In this document: positions 15,273 to 22,549 of the stretch, piece by piece | Position numbering within the stretch: the first letter of the stretch is position 1 | How the letters are laid out: every line of letters begins with the position of its first letter | Made by a program: the position numbers and the translations under genes | DNA from: a virus | Strand: one strand, 5' to 3' | IMG/VR virus record: IMGVR_UViG_3300031974_002889 | Coordinates: 1-25,230 of that record | DNA: 25,230 nt | Notes under the pieces: model-generated | Database searches by the model: none | What the model saw: only the letters and a program-made list of their open reading frames with translations | Told to the model about the DNA's origin: nothing

Positions 15273-15285
15273 ATGATCCTCCTAA
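15269..15285. repeat. Upstream copy of 17-base junction repeat flanking the nuclease gene
   Basis: TCACATGATCCTCCTAA is the partner of 13875-13891. It covers the last codons of the primase (RRIM, stop) and the start region of the nuclease. Both junctions have the same ATGTGA overlap and the same AGGAGG spacing. Confidence 0.6.
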
Positions 15286-16207
15286 GTTCATCCATCAAGA
15301 AAAAATCATCATTATCAACTGCTTGAGCCATTTGCTTTCTTGATTCAAAAATTCTTCGAGGCATTTCTCCAATATCCTCGAATCCGGTTGTGTCGATCTT
15401 GTAAAGTTCGATATCATAGTATAACATGTTCTTTATAATTTGTCCAGTTTTTTTCTCCGCATCAGTATCAAAGGCTAGGTAAACCGGTGTATCATTGAGA
15501 GCAATCGCTTGAAATAACTTGGCTTTGTCTCGGAGGGTGGAGCCCAATACAGGAACGGCATTTTCCCCGGCGGAAATAGCATCAAAAACTCCTTCTACAA
15601 GGGTCACCGGCTCATCCCAGTCTACATACAATTCGTTGAAAATTATGTCCCTTTCTGCCGGAGGATTGAGGTATCTCCATTTGTGCCCGACATAGGATCT
15701 GGCGATAAAATAATTGATGTTGCCTTTGTTGTTAAAAGAAGGGATAATTATCCGGCCACCATAACGGCCCTCCGGACAATATCCAATCTTCCAACGAAGA
15801 ATCTCCTTAGGCCCTATTCCCCTACTCTGGAGATATTCGAGGGCCTTTTGGGAGGTTCTGGGTAAGTGCTTGTTGCAAAGCGAGATGAATTCGTCTGGTA
15901 AGGAGATCACCTGCTCTTCTTCAATGTTGTTGATTTCATTGAAAATCTGGTCGAACTCTGAGAGATCAAGGCGACCTTCCAATTCAAGCCACTTCTGTCT
16001 CTGCTGATAAGTTCCGAACTTGCGAACGATACGATAAGCATTCTTGCCTCGTTTGTCGCAAACCCAGCAATGCCAGCCTCGTTTGAGATTAATGGCAAGC
16101 TTTTTCTTGTGATGGTTGCAGTAAGGACAATGGAAGTATAACTCTCCACCTTGTGGTGTATTTGGTCTCCCAAGGATGTCCGTTAGGATTCTAATCTTCT
16201 CTTCCAT
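15269..16207 (-). CDS. DnaG-type primase with zinc ribbon and TOPRIM
   Basis: A 312-residue primase that would make RNA primers for lagging-strand DNA synthesis at the phage fork. Residues 27-50 form the zinc-binding domain (CPYC and CWVC, with His-Lys spacing between). The central domain includes LEYLQSRGIGPKEILRWKIGYCPEG and the RNA polymerase basic portion GGRIIIPSFNNKG. The TOPRIM core has VTLVEGVFDAISA (Glu205) and VYLAFDTDAEKKT (Asp247 and Asp249). It is shorter than bacterial DnaG (about 580 aa) because the C-terminal helicase-binding domain is missing, as in T4 gp61. ATG 16207 has GGAGGAG upstream and overlaps the coiled-coil gene. Confidence 0.92.
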   Translation of the reverse strand: MEEKIRILTDILGRPNTPQGGELYFHCPYCNHHKKKLAINLKRGWHCWVCDKRGKNAYRIVRKFGTYQQRQKWLELEGRLDLSEFDQIFNEINNIEEEQVISLPDEFISLCNKHLPRTSQKALEYLQSRGIGPKEILRWKIGYCPEGRYGGRIIIPSFNNKGNINYFIARSYVGHKWRYLNPPAERDIIFNELYVDWDEPVTLVEGVFDAISAGENAVPVLGSTLRDKAKLFQAIALNDTPVYLAFDTDAEKKTGQIIKNMLYYDIELYKIDTTGFEDIGEMPRRIFESRKQMAQAVDNDDFFLMDELRRIM

Positions 16208-16391
16208 TTTTCTCCTCCAACTCTTTTACGATTTCTGTTTCCAACATCTCTGCTTCATGCAGATAGTTTCCAGCAAGCACATGCTTGCCTTTTCTTTGAG
16301 CCTCAAAAGCCTTTTCTCTCAACAGGACAAGTTTATCTTGTTTTTTTTCAAGAGATGTTTTAAAGCCAAACAATTTAAGAATCCAATCCAT
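16191..16391 (-). CDS. Small coiled-coil protein (66 aa)
   Basis: A 66-residue frame with ATG 16391, a GGAGG site and overlaps of 17 bases with each neighbour. The start is hydrophobic (MDWILKLFGF), perhaps a membrane-associated helix, and residues 13-60 are a charged coiled coil (LEKKQDKLVLLREKAFEAQ, then LETEIVKELEEK). I do not recognise a family, though small coiled-coil genes are frequent in phage early regions. The overlaps and ribosome site support it as real. Its role next to the primase is unknown. Confidence 0.6.
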   Translation of the reverse strand: MDWILKLFGFKTSLEKKQDKLVLLREKAFEAQRKGKHVLAGNYLHEAEMLETEIVKELEEKNGRED

Positions 16392-16560
16392 TTACTGCCT
16401 CCAATTCTACTTCGTGAAACCAACCGGCTTGATTATTGTTCCAAACAATTTTATAAAGTATGCCGTCTGGTGTTTCTAACAAATCTATAATAATACCAAT
16501 GTGGTCGGTTGCGTCGAAGATCCATTCGGAATCAAAAAAAACGAGATCACCCACTTGCAT
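16375..16560 (-). CDS. VGDLV-family small protein (61 aa)
   Basis: A 61-residue member starting MQVGDLVFFD. Strand-like segments (HIGIIIDLLE, ILYKIVWNN, WFHEVELEAV) follow the plan of the other five members, with an aromatic W near the end. It is the last of four consecutive copies and overlaps its neighbours by 14-17 bases. Function is unknown. Confidence 0.7.
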   Translation of the reverse strand: MQVGDLVFFDSEWIFDATDHIGIIIDLLETPDGILYKIVWNNNQAGWFHEVELEAVNGLDS

Positions 16561-16750
16561 TTATAATCTCCACATCATCTATTAAACAAATCAGTATATC
16601 CCCATTGAAATCAACACAATCAATATATTTGCCGTTTACAATACGAATGACAATCCCAATCGTTCCCCAGACTCCATGGCCCCCTATATCAGCATACGGA
16701 GGATCTGATGGTATCCTGTTTCTATACTTTATCAAGTCTCCGACTTTCAT
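16547..16750 (-). CDS. VGDLV-family small protein (67 aa)
   Basis: A 67-residue member starting MKVGDLIKYRN. The body has GTIGIVIRIVNGKYIDCVDF and LIDDVEIINA, consistent with a small five-strand barrel. It overlaps the upstream member by 29 bases and the downstream one by 14. The GxxGIVI motif in the middle is shared with other members. Function is unknown. Confidence 0.7.
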   Translation of the reverse strand: MKVGDLIKYRNRIPSDPPYADIGGHGVWGTIGIVIRIVNGKYIDCVDFNGDILICLIDDVEIINASG

Positions 16751-16922
16751 TTATTACCTCAAAAGAATAATCAAATAAAAAGAAATTCTTCTTCTTATCA
16801 TTTATATAAAAAGTAGCCCAATGATTATAATCATTATCTCTTTTGGTTCCCAAAAAGATTCCAAAAATAGAGCTAGCCCCTCCATCCTTAGGAGATATCT
16901 TTACCAAATCTCCAACTTTCAT
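16722..16922 (-). CDS. VGDLV-family small protein (66 aa)
   Basis: A 66-residue member starting MKVGDLVKIS. It is closest to the neighbour at 16957-17160: both carry a GIF(L/I) strand, a segment where a Trp precedes (A/V)-(T/V)-F-(Y/F)-I-N, and a closing LF-x-FDY-x-F-x-V. That similarity points to a recent tandem duplication. ATG 16922 has an excellent AGGAGG site 8 bases upstream. The 34-base gap before it is AT-rich and has no clear terminator. Confidence 0.75.
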   Translation of the reverse strand: MKVGDLVKISPKDGGASSIFGIFLGTKRDNDYNHWATFYINDKKKNFFLFDYSFEVINESRRLDKV

Positions 16923-16956
16923 ATGATAACCTCCTAAAATACTTTTGTCAAATTAA

Positions 16957-17160
16957 TTATAAAACTTTAAATTTATAATCAAACATAAAGAGGCTTATTA
17001 TTTCGTTATTAATAAAAAAGACCCCCCAATCTGGGCAACCCTCTGAGGCTCTGGTTTCAATGAAAATGCCCAAATAAGATTCTTCTGGGAGGGAGATCTG
17101 TTGAAGTTCTACAAGATCACCCCTCTTAAAAGAACAGTTTCCCATGTATTTCTTAAGCAT
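16957..17160 (-). CDS. VGDLV-family small protein (67 aa)
   Basis: A 67-residue member in which the motif is FKRGDLVELQ after an 11-residue N-terminal extension. An internal Met at codon 6 is an alternative start, but the longer start overlaps the UvdE stop by 8 bases and has AGGAAAG upstream. It shares WGVFFINNEI and LFMFDYKFKVL with the next gene, indicating duplication. Function is unknown. Confidence 0.7.
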   Translation of the reverse strand: MLKKYMGNCSFKRGDLVELQQISLPEESYLGIFIETRASEGCPDWGVFFINNEIISLFMFDYKFKVL

Positions 17161-18070
17161 GCTTGAAATCTTTCCTGTATTTAAGAAGTGCCCGTTCTTT
17201 CATCTTGCATTCAAGAACAACATCGACCTCTTCTCCAAAGTTCTCGAAAGGAGTGTAATACCAGTCAGAATGAGCACTAGCTCGCACTGAGCCATCCTCA
17301 TAGTTTTTCTTTGAGTTTGAATGGTGGCATTGTTGTTTGATGCCGCGATTCTGCCAGGTTTCACGAGCCATGAAGAATGCTTCTTTGTATGATACATCTT
17401 GTGGGCCGAGTTCATGGTGATGAGAGTCAAAGACTATAGGGACACCAATCCGAGAAGATAAGCCGTCATACAACATCTTAGTAGAAAACAAAGATTCTCG
17501 ATCATCATTCTCAACCGTGAGTCTAGACTGAGTGCTTGGAGAAAGTCTGGAAAAATTGCTGCAAAACCGGTCAAGAGTTTTGTCATGCTCTCCATAAGCA
17601 CCACCGACATGAATATTGATTTTAGCTTGTGGAGATTGCGGCAAGCCCATAAGGTCCATTTGAACTGAGTGGGCGTCAAGTTCTGCGACAGTTTTGAGAA
17701 CAACTTCATCTTTTGGAGAACCGAGACAATTAAAGGGGCCGGGGTGAAATGATAAACGTTGACCGCCAGACATTGCAATTTCCCCAGCCTCGGACATAAC
17801 ATCAGCAATAGCATCAATATCTGGCAAAGTAAAAATATCGTATTCTGAAAACCATGGAAAGAGGCACGAAGTCATACGATAAACTTTGATGCCGTTAGCA
17901 TTGTTCCATTCGATGATCTTCTTAAGAGCACGAACATTTGACAGTGCGATCTCAGAAGCATACTTGACACCTTTTGCTTGAAAGGTGCGTTTGATCATGC
18001 CCCGATTGCATGATATTTTTTGTTCTTGCAAAGTCATATTGATGCAAGCATAACCCAAGTTTACGGACAT
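17153..18070 (-). CDS. uvdE: UV damage endonuclease UvdE
   Basis: A 305-residue TIM-barrel nuclease that nicks DNA next to UV photoproducts and other lesions. Family marks are LGYACIN at the start, YRMTSCLFPWFSEYD, RLSFHPGPFN, INIHVGGAYGEHD, RLTVENDD and VFDSHHHELG; His, Glu and Asp metal ligands are all present. The length is close to that of bacterial UvdE. I choose ATG 18070 because GGAGG precedes it. The promoter at 18102-18129 lies inside the longer reading frame that starts at 18154. It is the first gene of the repair and replication unit. The likely role is repairing sunlight damage in phage DNA during infection, which fits an aquatic environment. Confidence 0.92.
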   Translation of the reverse strand: MSVNLGYACINMTLQEQKISCNRGMIKRTFQAKGVKYASEIALSNVRALKKIIEWNNANGIKVYRMTSCLFPWFSEYDIFTLPDIDAIADVMSEAGEIAMSGGQRLSFHPGPFNCLGSPKDEVVLKTVAELDAHSVQMDLMGLPQSPQAKINIHVGGAYGEHDKTLDRFCSNFSRLSPSTQSRLTVENDDRESLFSTKMLYDGLSSRIGVPIVFDSHHHELGPQDVSYKEAFFMARETWQNRGIKQQCHHSNSKKNYEDGSVRASAHSDWYYTPFENFGEEVDVVLECKMKERALLKYRKDFKHA

Positions 18071-18101
18071 GGGAACCTCCGTTGTGTGATGTGATACTAC
18101 T

Positions 18102-18129
18102 AATATAACACTATCAGAGATTTTGTCAA
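18102..18129 (-). promoter_or_regulatory. Sigma70-type promoter for uvdE and the replication unit
   Basis: On the minus strand TTGACA (18124-18129) is 16 bases from TATATT (18102-18107), giving a leader of about 25 bases to ATG 18070. It lies in the 80-base gap after the aldolase stop and sets the uvdE start. No terminator separates it from the upstream genes, so read-through transcripts are also likely. Confidence 0.75.
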
Positions 18130-18150
18130 GTATTTTATGTTTCTTTTTTA

Positions 18151-18747
18151 TCAATAAGGGGCTACACCACTCTTTAACACAATTTCACAAATATGCTCTA
18201 ATCTCTCAATATGTTCGTAAGCATCCCATGGATTTGCCCCAACCGCACACACACCGTGCCCTGCTTGGCCTACGATATCATAAACAACCCTATTGTCTTC
18301 GGTCATTGCCGTGTGTGTTGCAACAGCCAATTCTCTGCTAGTAACCGGCAGGATTGGAACCGTTGGGCCCACTTTCGTATATCTGCTAACCTCTGGGAAC
18401 ATCGATGCTAAATCTTGTAGATCCCAGCCAGCGAAAATAGCGGCAATTATATTTGTCGGATGAAGATGGACTACTGCTCTTGTGGGCTTATAGTTTCTCT
18501 GTAAAAGATAATGCATCTCAAGCTCGCCTGATGGCTTGGCACTAGGATCGCCCAGTGTCCTGCAAGCCTGATGATTGAAGACGACTTTTAGCATGTGTTC
18601 TGGGTGAATGATGGTCTTTCTCCAACCCGATGGTGTTATATACATCATCTTTTTTCCACTACGACAAAGAGAGACATTTCCGTCTCTCGTAGTTATCCAC
18701 CCCTTTTCGTAGGCTCGTCGCATTACATCGCCCATTGCTGTTAACAT
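18151..18747 (-). CDS. Class II aldolase/adducin-family enzyme
   Basis: A 198-residue enzyme of the zinc-dependent class II aldolase family, which also includes ribulose-phosphate 4-epimerase and methylthioribulose-phosphate dehydratase. Motifs are DGNVS (22-26) and TPSG (38-41) for phosphate binding, PSGE with Glu75, HLHP with His94 and His96, and AGHG with His164. The three metal His and the catalytic Glu are all in place, so the active site looks intact. It is about 20 residues shorter than E. coli fuculose-phosphate aldolase. It follows a cupin-like gene and structural genes. ATG 18747 has AAGGAAT upstream. The substrate cannot be told; sugar-phosphate conversion, perhaps for a glycan or for host metabolism, is an inference. 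Confidence 0.88.
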   Translation of the reverse strand: MLTAMGDVMRRAYEKGWITTRDGNVSLCRSGKKMMYITPSGWRKTIIHPEHMLKVVFNHQACRTLGDPSAKPSGELEMHYLLQRNYKPTRAVVHLHPTNIIAAIFAGWDLQDLASMFPEVSRYTKVGPTVPILPVTSRELAVATHTAMTEDNRVVYDIVGQAGHGVCAVGANPWDAYEHIERLEHICEIVLKSGVAPY

Positions 18748-18750
18748 ATT

Positions 18751-19023
18751 TTATTCCTTATATAGTCTGATTAAAAGATCAGAGTCGCCCTTAATTAGTC
18801 TATGATATGTCATCTTAGGTATTTTGTATTCTTTTCTTTTCTCTAAAAGTATAGGGAGTTCGTTATCGAGTTGAAGATACCAGTTATCTCCCTTTAAGAC
18901 TTCAACAACTCTGTTCTCTCGATCCATGTGCCAAATCAATTCTTCCGAGATGACATCGTGTTTAAATTCTCGCAAGAATGTCTTATCCCCCACCTTCCGT
19001 TCAGAAAATGGAAATTTTCTCAT
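18751..19023 (-). CDS. Small cupin-like protein (90 aa)
   Basis: A 90-residue single-domain protein coupled by ATGA to the upstream virion gene. It contains LIWHMDRENRVVEVLKGDNWYLQLD, then ELPILLEKRKEYKIP and TYHRLIKG, followed by LLIRLYKE. The order (His in a first strand, G-D-x-W turn, Pro before a second His) matches short cupins, and close relatives are frequent in marine phages by my recollection. Two His and possibly Glu/Asp could bind metal. Its position between virion genes and the aldolase hints at sugar or small-molecule chemistry, but no substrate can be assigned. Confidence 0.65.
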   Translation of the reverse strand: MRKFPFSERKVGDKTFLREFKHDVISEELIWHMDRENRVVEVLKGDNWYLQLDNELPILLEKRKEYKIPKMTYHRLIKGDSDLLIRLYKE

Positions 19024-20552
19024 TGTTGCTCAAACCAGTTTACAGTAATTCCACCAGTAACTGATGCTGTTGTCTTAATAGCAATTATTAATTCTCTACC
19101 AAGGCCAAAAACCAATCTTAAATGAGATAAATTGAGAGATAATGAAGAATCAGATGCTATTACCAATTCGTAGATTGGTGTTAAATCACTTAGATTTGTG
19201 ATTGTATTAGCACCAGCACCAGTTGGGACTAAATTAGCAAAGGAAACAATACTATTTTGTTCCTCAACATATTGATAATCCACTAGTCCAGAAACATCAG
19301 CACCACGGAAGAACCCAAATGTAACCGTTTGATTGTTGACTGTGTTAGATCCTGCTACTCTTAGAATATCAAATTCCCCAAAACAACTTTCATTGTTGAA
19401 AACACGATTAACTTTTAGTCCCGCTAAGGGTCTATAAGTAGCAGTATTTACACCACTAAATGTAAAAGACTTAGAGAATTTGGGATCTAATTCTTCAATG
19501 TGTCCTTCGATAAAAGCAGCAATTGATGCTGCTCTTAGAGTTGTGCTTGTTGTTCCGCCAATATTAGCAGAAGTAGCCAAAGCGGAGACATTTGGGTTTT
19601 TTAAAACCGGTGTTGTTCTGCTATTAGTATTTTTAATTATATGAAAAGTTCTAAACTTTCCCGTTTCTTCATCTTCAATATCAAATTTAGCATTTCCAAA
19701 GCCCAAGTATTGAAACCCGATTTCAAAAACATTGCCCTTAGATTGATCAAGGGTCATACCCGTGGGTCCGTTACCATCTAGTTTATCAACATTGAATGAA
19801 GATTGTGTTATAAAGGTATTTGTTTGGGCTAATCCTGCTTTTGTTCTTGTAAAAGATCCAACGATACTTGACCCTGCAACAGAATATGATCCTGTTGAAG
19901 TGCTATTGGATCTTGCGGCTACATAATAAACAGAGCCGCTAACAGCATCAGCTAACCAACCACCGTTTCCAACCTGTGAATAATCTGCTTTGGCGAGTTG
20001 ATAAGCAGTTTGTTCTGGGCTTGATCCGCCCGTTACAGGCACGACAATCGCATTACCATCTAATGTTACCGTAACATCACCTGTCCCTGCTCCGGTTGTA
20101 ACGGTGAGTTCTCGTATTTCCCTTTGTCCTGTTTGAGAATGAAGAATTCCAAAAGAGGTGCCAAAATACCCAACAAAATAACCACATTCGGCATTACCGC
20201 AACCAACGAATTGGGCATTTCCAGCATTTGGTGTATCATATAAAGCAGTCACTCTCATCAACGAGCCTTGTCCTGCTCTGTATTTTAATCCTCTTCTTAG
20301 TTGGACTGTTGCTGATCCTGCTGGGTTTGTTCCACTAGCAAGCTCGCACAGGCCGTTAGAAGTAGTTGTAGTTCCACCAGCGAAAGAAGAAGTTGTAAAA
20401 ATATCTCCCTGAATACCGTAAACAAAGTCTCCTTGGGCTTGCGGTGTTATAGTTGTTACCCTTACATCTCCAAATGTTGAATTTGGACCATCAATATAAA
20501 CTTTATCTGATCCGTCAATTGTTTGTGGTCCGATTATCTTAGTATAGCCCAT
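19020..20552 (-). CDS. Large virion structural protein (510 aa)
   Basis: I choose ATG 20552 (MGYTKIIGPQTIDGSD) because it overlaps the upstream stop as TAATG; the frame is open for nine more codons upstream, inside the previous gene. The 510-residue product is rich in Gly, Ser, Thr, Asn and Val and has beta-structured repeats (GTGDVTVTLDGNAIVVPVTGG and many GSxSVAGSS stretches). It has no membrane segment or enzyme motif. Composition and gene context suggest an exposed virion protein, for example a tail fibre, baseplate or capsid-decoration protein. I do not recognise the family. Confidence 0.65.
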   Translation of the reverse strand: MGYTKIIGPQTIDGSDKVYIDGPNSTFGDVRVTTITPQAQGDFVYGIQGDIFTTSSFAGGTTTTSNGLCELASGTNPAGSATVQLRRGLKYRAGQGSLMRVTALYDTPNAGNAQFVGCGNAECGYFVGYFGTSFGILHSQTGQREIRELTVTTGAGTGDVTVTLDGNAIVVPVTGGSSPEQTAYQLAKADYSQVGNGGWLADAVSGSVYYVAARSNSTSTGSYSVAGSSIVGSFTRTKAGLAQTNTFITQSSFNVDKLDGNGPTGMTLDQSKGNVFEIGFQYLGFGNAKFDIEDEETGKFRTFHIIKNTNSRTTPVLKNPNVSALATSANIGGTTSTTLRAASIAAFIEGHIEELDPKFSKSFTFSGVNTATYRPLAGLKVNRVFNNESCFGEFDILRVAGSNTVNNQTVTFGFFRGADVSGLVDYQYVEEQNSIVSFANLVPTGAGANTITNLSDLTPIYELVIASDSSLSLNLSHLRLVFGLGRELIIAIKTTASVTGGITVNWFEQQ

Positions 20553-20965
20553 TATCCTACTCCCGATGAGCCAGACCAATTTGTTAATAAATGGCTAGCA
20601 TCAATTCCTGTTAAGCCGGCAATAACAGAAGCAGAGGCTTCGTTTGCCGTATCAGACATTAAATAAACTTTTGTTAATTTAAGCTCTGCTTCAAAAGATT
20701 GTCCGTTTTTTAAAATTCCATAGTTATTATTTTCAATACCCTTAACACCGTTCGCAGAAGCCCCAAATCTAATTGGAGTTGCTGTGGCACCAGTATCTAA
20801 ATCGTTTGTTATAACTATAAAACGAGAAACTGAATCGAAAGAAACCTCTAAAGGTTCAGAGCCTGATGCTGGTACAGTCAATGACGATGTAAGAAACGGC
20901 TTCGCTGAGGTCTGAAAGGATGGAACATGTCCTAATCCAAATGTATATTTGAAGTTACTTGACAT
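20552..20965 (-). CDS. Virion protein (137 aa), coupled to the 510-aa virion protein
   Basis: ATG 20965 (MSSNFKYTFGLGHVPSF) is chosen because it overlaps the upstream stop as TAATG; two more upstream codons are open but unlikely. The 137-residue product is a Ser/Thr/Ala-rich beta protein (SVSRFIVITNDLDTGATATPIRFG). Its close coupling with the next gene suggests the two proteins are made together, perhaps as partners in one structure. No family is recognised. Confidence 0.65.
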   Translation of the reverse strand: MSSNFKYTFGLGHVPSFQTSAKPFLTSSLTVPASGSEPLEVSFDSVSRFIVITNDLDTGATATPIRFGASANGVKGIENNNYGILKNGQSFEAELKLTKVYLMSDTANEASASVIAGLTGIDASHLLTNWSGSSGVG

Positions 20966-22149
20966 TACCAAAATCTCCCCGGTACATTTTTACCAAAATC
21001 TTTATGTGCCCTACAAGCCCAATAACCTGACTTTGTTCTATCTGTCTTGTCGGCACACTTGTGGCGAGCGGCAAATGATTTGCGAGCCTCTGCACTATTC
21101 CAGTTTCCTTTTAGGCCGCCCTTTTTATCGCCATAAGTAATCTTTTTGATGTTTCCGGTCTTGGGATTGCGAACATAAACTTTATATTTTTTTCCGCCAT
21201 CAGTATTCTTTGTTGGTTTACCGATTGGAGGATCTTTTTTCTTTTTCTTTTTTGCTTCATCAATGTCGTCTTCATTTAACATTGGATGATCAAGCGGAAC
21301 TGGCTTTCCCTCGAATACACCGAAATTTCCAATGTCGGTTTCAAGAATATAATGCTTCTCATTTTCGTTTAGTGTATAACGGCCCTCAGAGTGCAATTTT
21401 CGCACTTCCCGGAAGAGCCTATAAAAACTATCACTATCGGGCCGGAAGACATTTTTATCTACCCCTACACCCTCTCTAATGTGGTATTTGAGATGCTTTG
21501 AAACCTTTGGGTCTTTAAGAAGGGCTTTGTTTTCTTCAAGTTTTGCTTTTGATAGCTTGGTGTAATACTCTGGGTCTTCATAGACATGCTCCATCGCAAT
21601 TTCGTGTGCGATTGCTTCGTCATCAGTATGTTCCTTCTCGACTTCAATGCCCTTTGAAAGTTCTTTTTCAATTTCTTCCACAGACACTTTATGCATATCG
21701 GCAAGCTGCTTATGTTGATCTTCCATAGAGCCTTTTAATTTGTCGCCGTAGCCACCGGGAAGTGCATCTTCATCAATTGCATCTTCTATTGCTTTTGCCT
21801 GATTTCCGTGTGCTTTAACGGCTCCCTTTAATTGATCTATAACATCTTCCAACTCATCCTTTTCTTTGTCGGTGATCTCACCTTCGTAAAGGGCCTCATT
21901 CTTCTTGGACTTATTGCCCCAGTTCTTGGCACCAACCTTGCGACATTTTGATAAAGCACCAGAGGCATAAGCCGAAGGCCATACTTTATAGCGAGACTTA
22001 ACTTTGCGATAGCATGCATCCTTTTTGGCTTTCTTTTTCCTTCTTTTTTGCCGCTTTCGCCTTCGTGCTCTCTTAGAAGCTTTCTCGTCAATTACAGATT
22101 CAAGCTCTTCTTTGATAATTTGTTGTAGTTCTTCTGTTGTAATTTTCAT
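20965..22149 (-). CDS. Tagged multi-domain protein, candidate packaged head protein (394 aa)
   Basis: The N-terminal tag (residues 1-22, MKITTEELQQIIKEELESV then IDE) is followed by a very basic patch (24-44). A domain with CYRKVKSRYKVWPSAYASGA and CRKVGAKNWG (46-78) follows. An acidic helical middle contains EKEHTDDEAIAHEIAMEHVY (about 160-200), a block I know as DUF5661-like. After PMLNEDDIDE|AKKKKKK comes a C-terminal domain with KVYVRNPKTG and a Cys-containing end (ARHKCADKTD, YWACRAH). Sites I/L-x-E at 20-22, 87-89 and 296-298 fit gp21-type cleavage, so the product may be cut into pieces. It overlaps the previous tagged gene by ATGA. Function is unknown. Confidence 0.7.
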   Translation of the reverse strand: MKITTEELQQIIKEELESVIDEKASKRARRRKRQKRRKKKAKKDACYRKVKSRYKVWPSAYASGALSKCRKVGAKNWGNKSKKNEALYEGEITDKEKDELEDVIDQLKGAVKAHGNQAKAIEDAIDEDALPGGYGDKLKGSMEDQHKQLADMHKVSVEEIEKELSKGIEVEKEHTDDEAIAHEIAMEHVYEDPEYYTKLSKAKLEENKALLKDPKVSKHLKYHIREGVGVDKNVFRPDSDSFYRLFREVRKLHSEGRYTLNENEKHYILETDIGNFGVFEGKPVPLDHPMLNEDDIDEAKKKKKKDPPIGKPTKNTDGGKKYKVYVRNPKTGNIKKITYGDKKGGLKGNWNSAEARKSFAARHKCADKTDRTKSGYWACRAHKDFGKNVPGRFW

Positions 22150-22526
22150 CGCTTTTTACCTTTCGCTGATTTCTTGCCCCATGATTTACCGCGGCCTCTT
22201 TCGCCACAAGCTCCGGGGGTTGGACGACATGATGGATATTTTGCTCGCTTCTCGCCTTTGGAGCGACCACATGGCTTACACTTTTTACGACCGGTCTTTT
22301 TATTTTTGCGGCATGTGTTACAATCAACCCAGCCGCCCTTCTTACCGGGGGCTCCTTTGCGGCCAAACCAATCACCAAGATTAGACTCTTTTGAAGATTC
22401 AGAACCGGCTTTCTTTTTTCTTTTCTTGGACTTCTTTTTACGTTTCTTTCGCTTTTTCTTTTCATCAAGAACAGAGGCCAATTCTTCTTCAATAATATTG
22501 TATAGTTCTTCAGTTGTCAAATTCAT
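22146..22526 (-). CDS. Tagged, very basic Cys-containing protein (126 aa)
   Basis: Residues 1-22 are the shared tag (MNLTTEELYNIIEEELASVLDE). Residues 23-39 are almost pure Lys/Arg. The rest contains GDWFGRKGAPGKKGGWVDC and Cys at 69, 72, 83, 86, 100 and 107, which would suit one or two zinc sites; a similar module occurs in other viruses by my recollection. With an L-D-E cut at 20-22 the mature protein would be a small, basic, metal-binding DNA-compacting type, like T4 internal proteins in character but not in sequence. AGGA precedes ATG 22526. Confidence 0.75.
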   Translation of the reverse strand: MNLTTEELYNIIEEELASVLDEKKKRKKRKKKSKKRKKKAGSESSKESNLGDWFGRKGAPGKKGGWVDCNTCRKNKKTGRKKCKPCGRSKGEKRAKYPSCRPTPGACGERGRGKSWGKKSAKGKKR

Positions 22527-22549
22527 GATAAAATTCCTAAACTAAATAG

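Noticed and set aside
16923-16956. TTGACA-N17-TATCAT before the VGDLV gene starting at 16922
   Set aside because: The -10-like TATCAT touches the start codon, so RNA would start inside the gene and lose the strong AGGAGG site. The gene is better served by transcription from upstream.
18071-18154. Longer UvdE start at 18154
   Set aside because: This extension covers the promoter and a noncoding gap, and lacks a good ribosome site; the GGAGG site supports ATG 18070.
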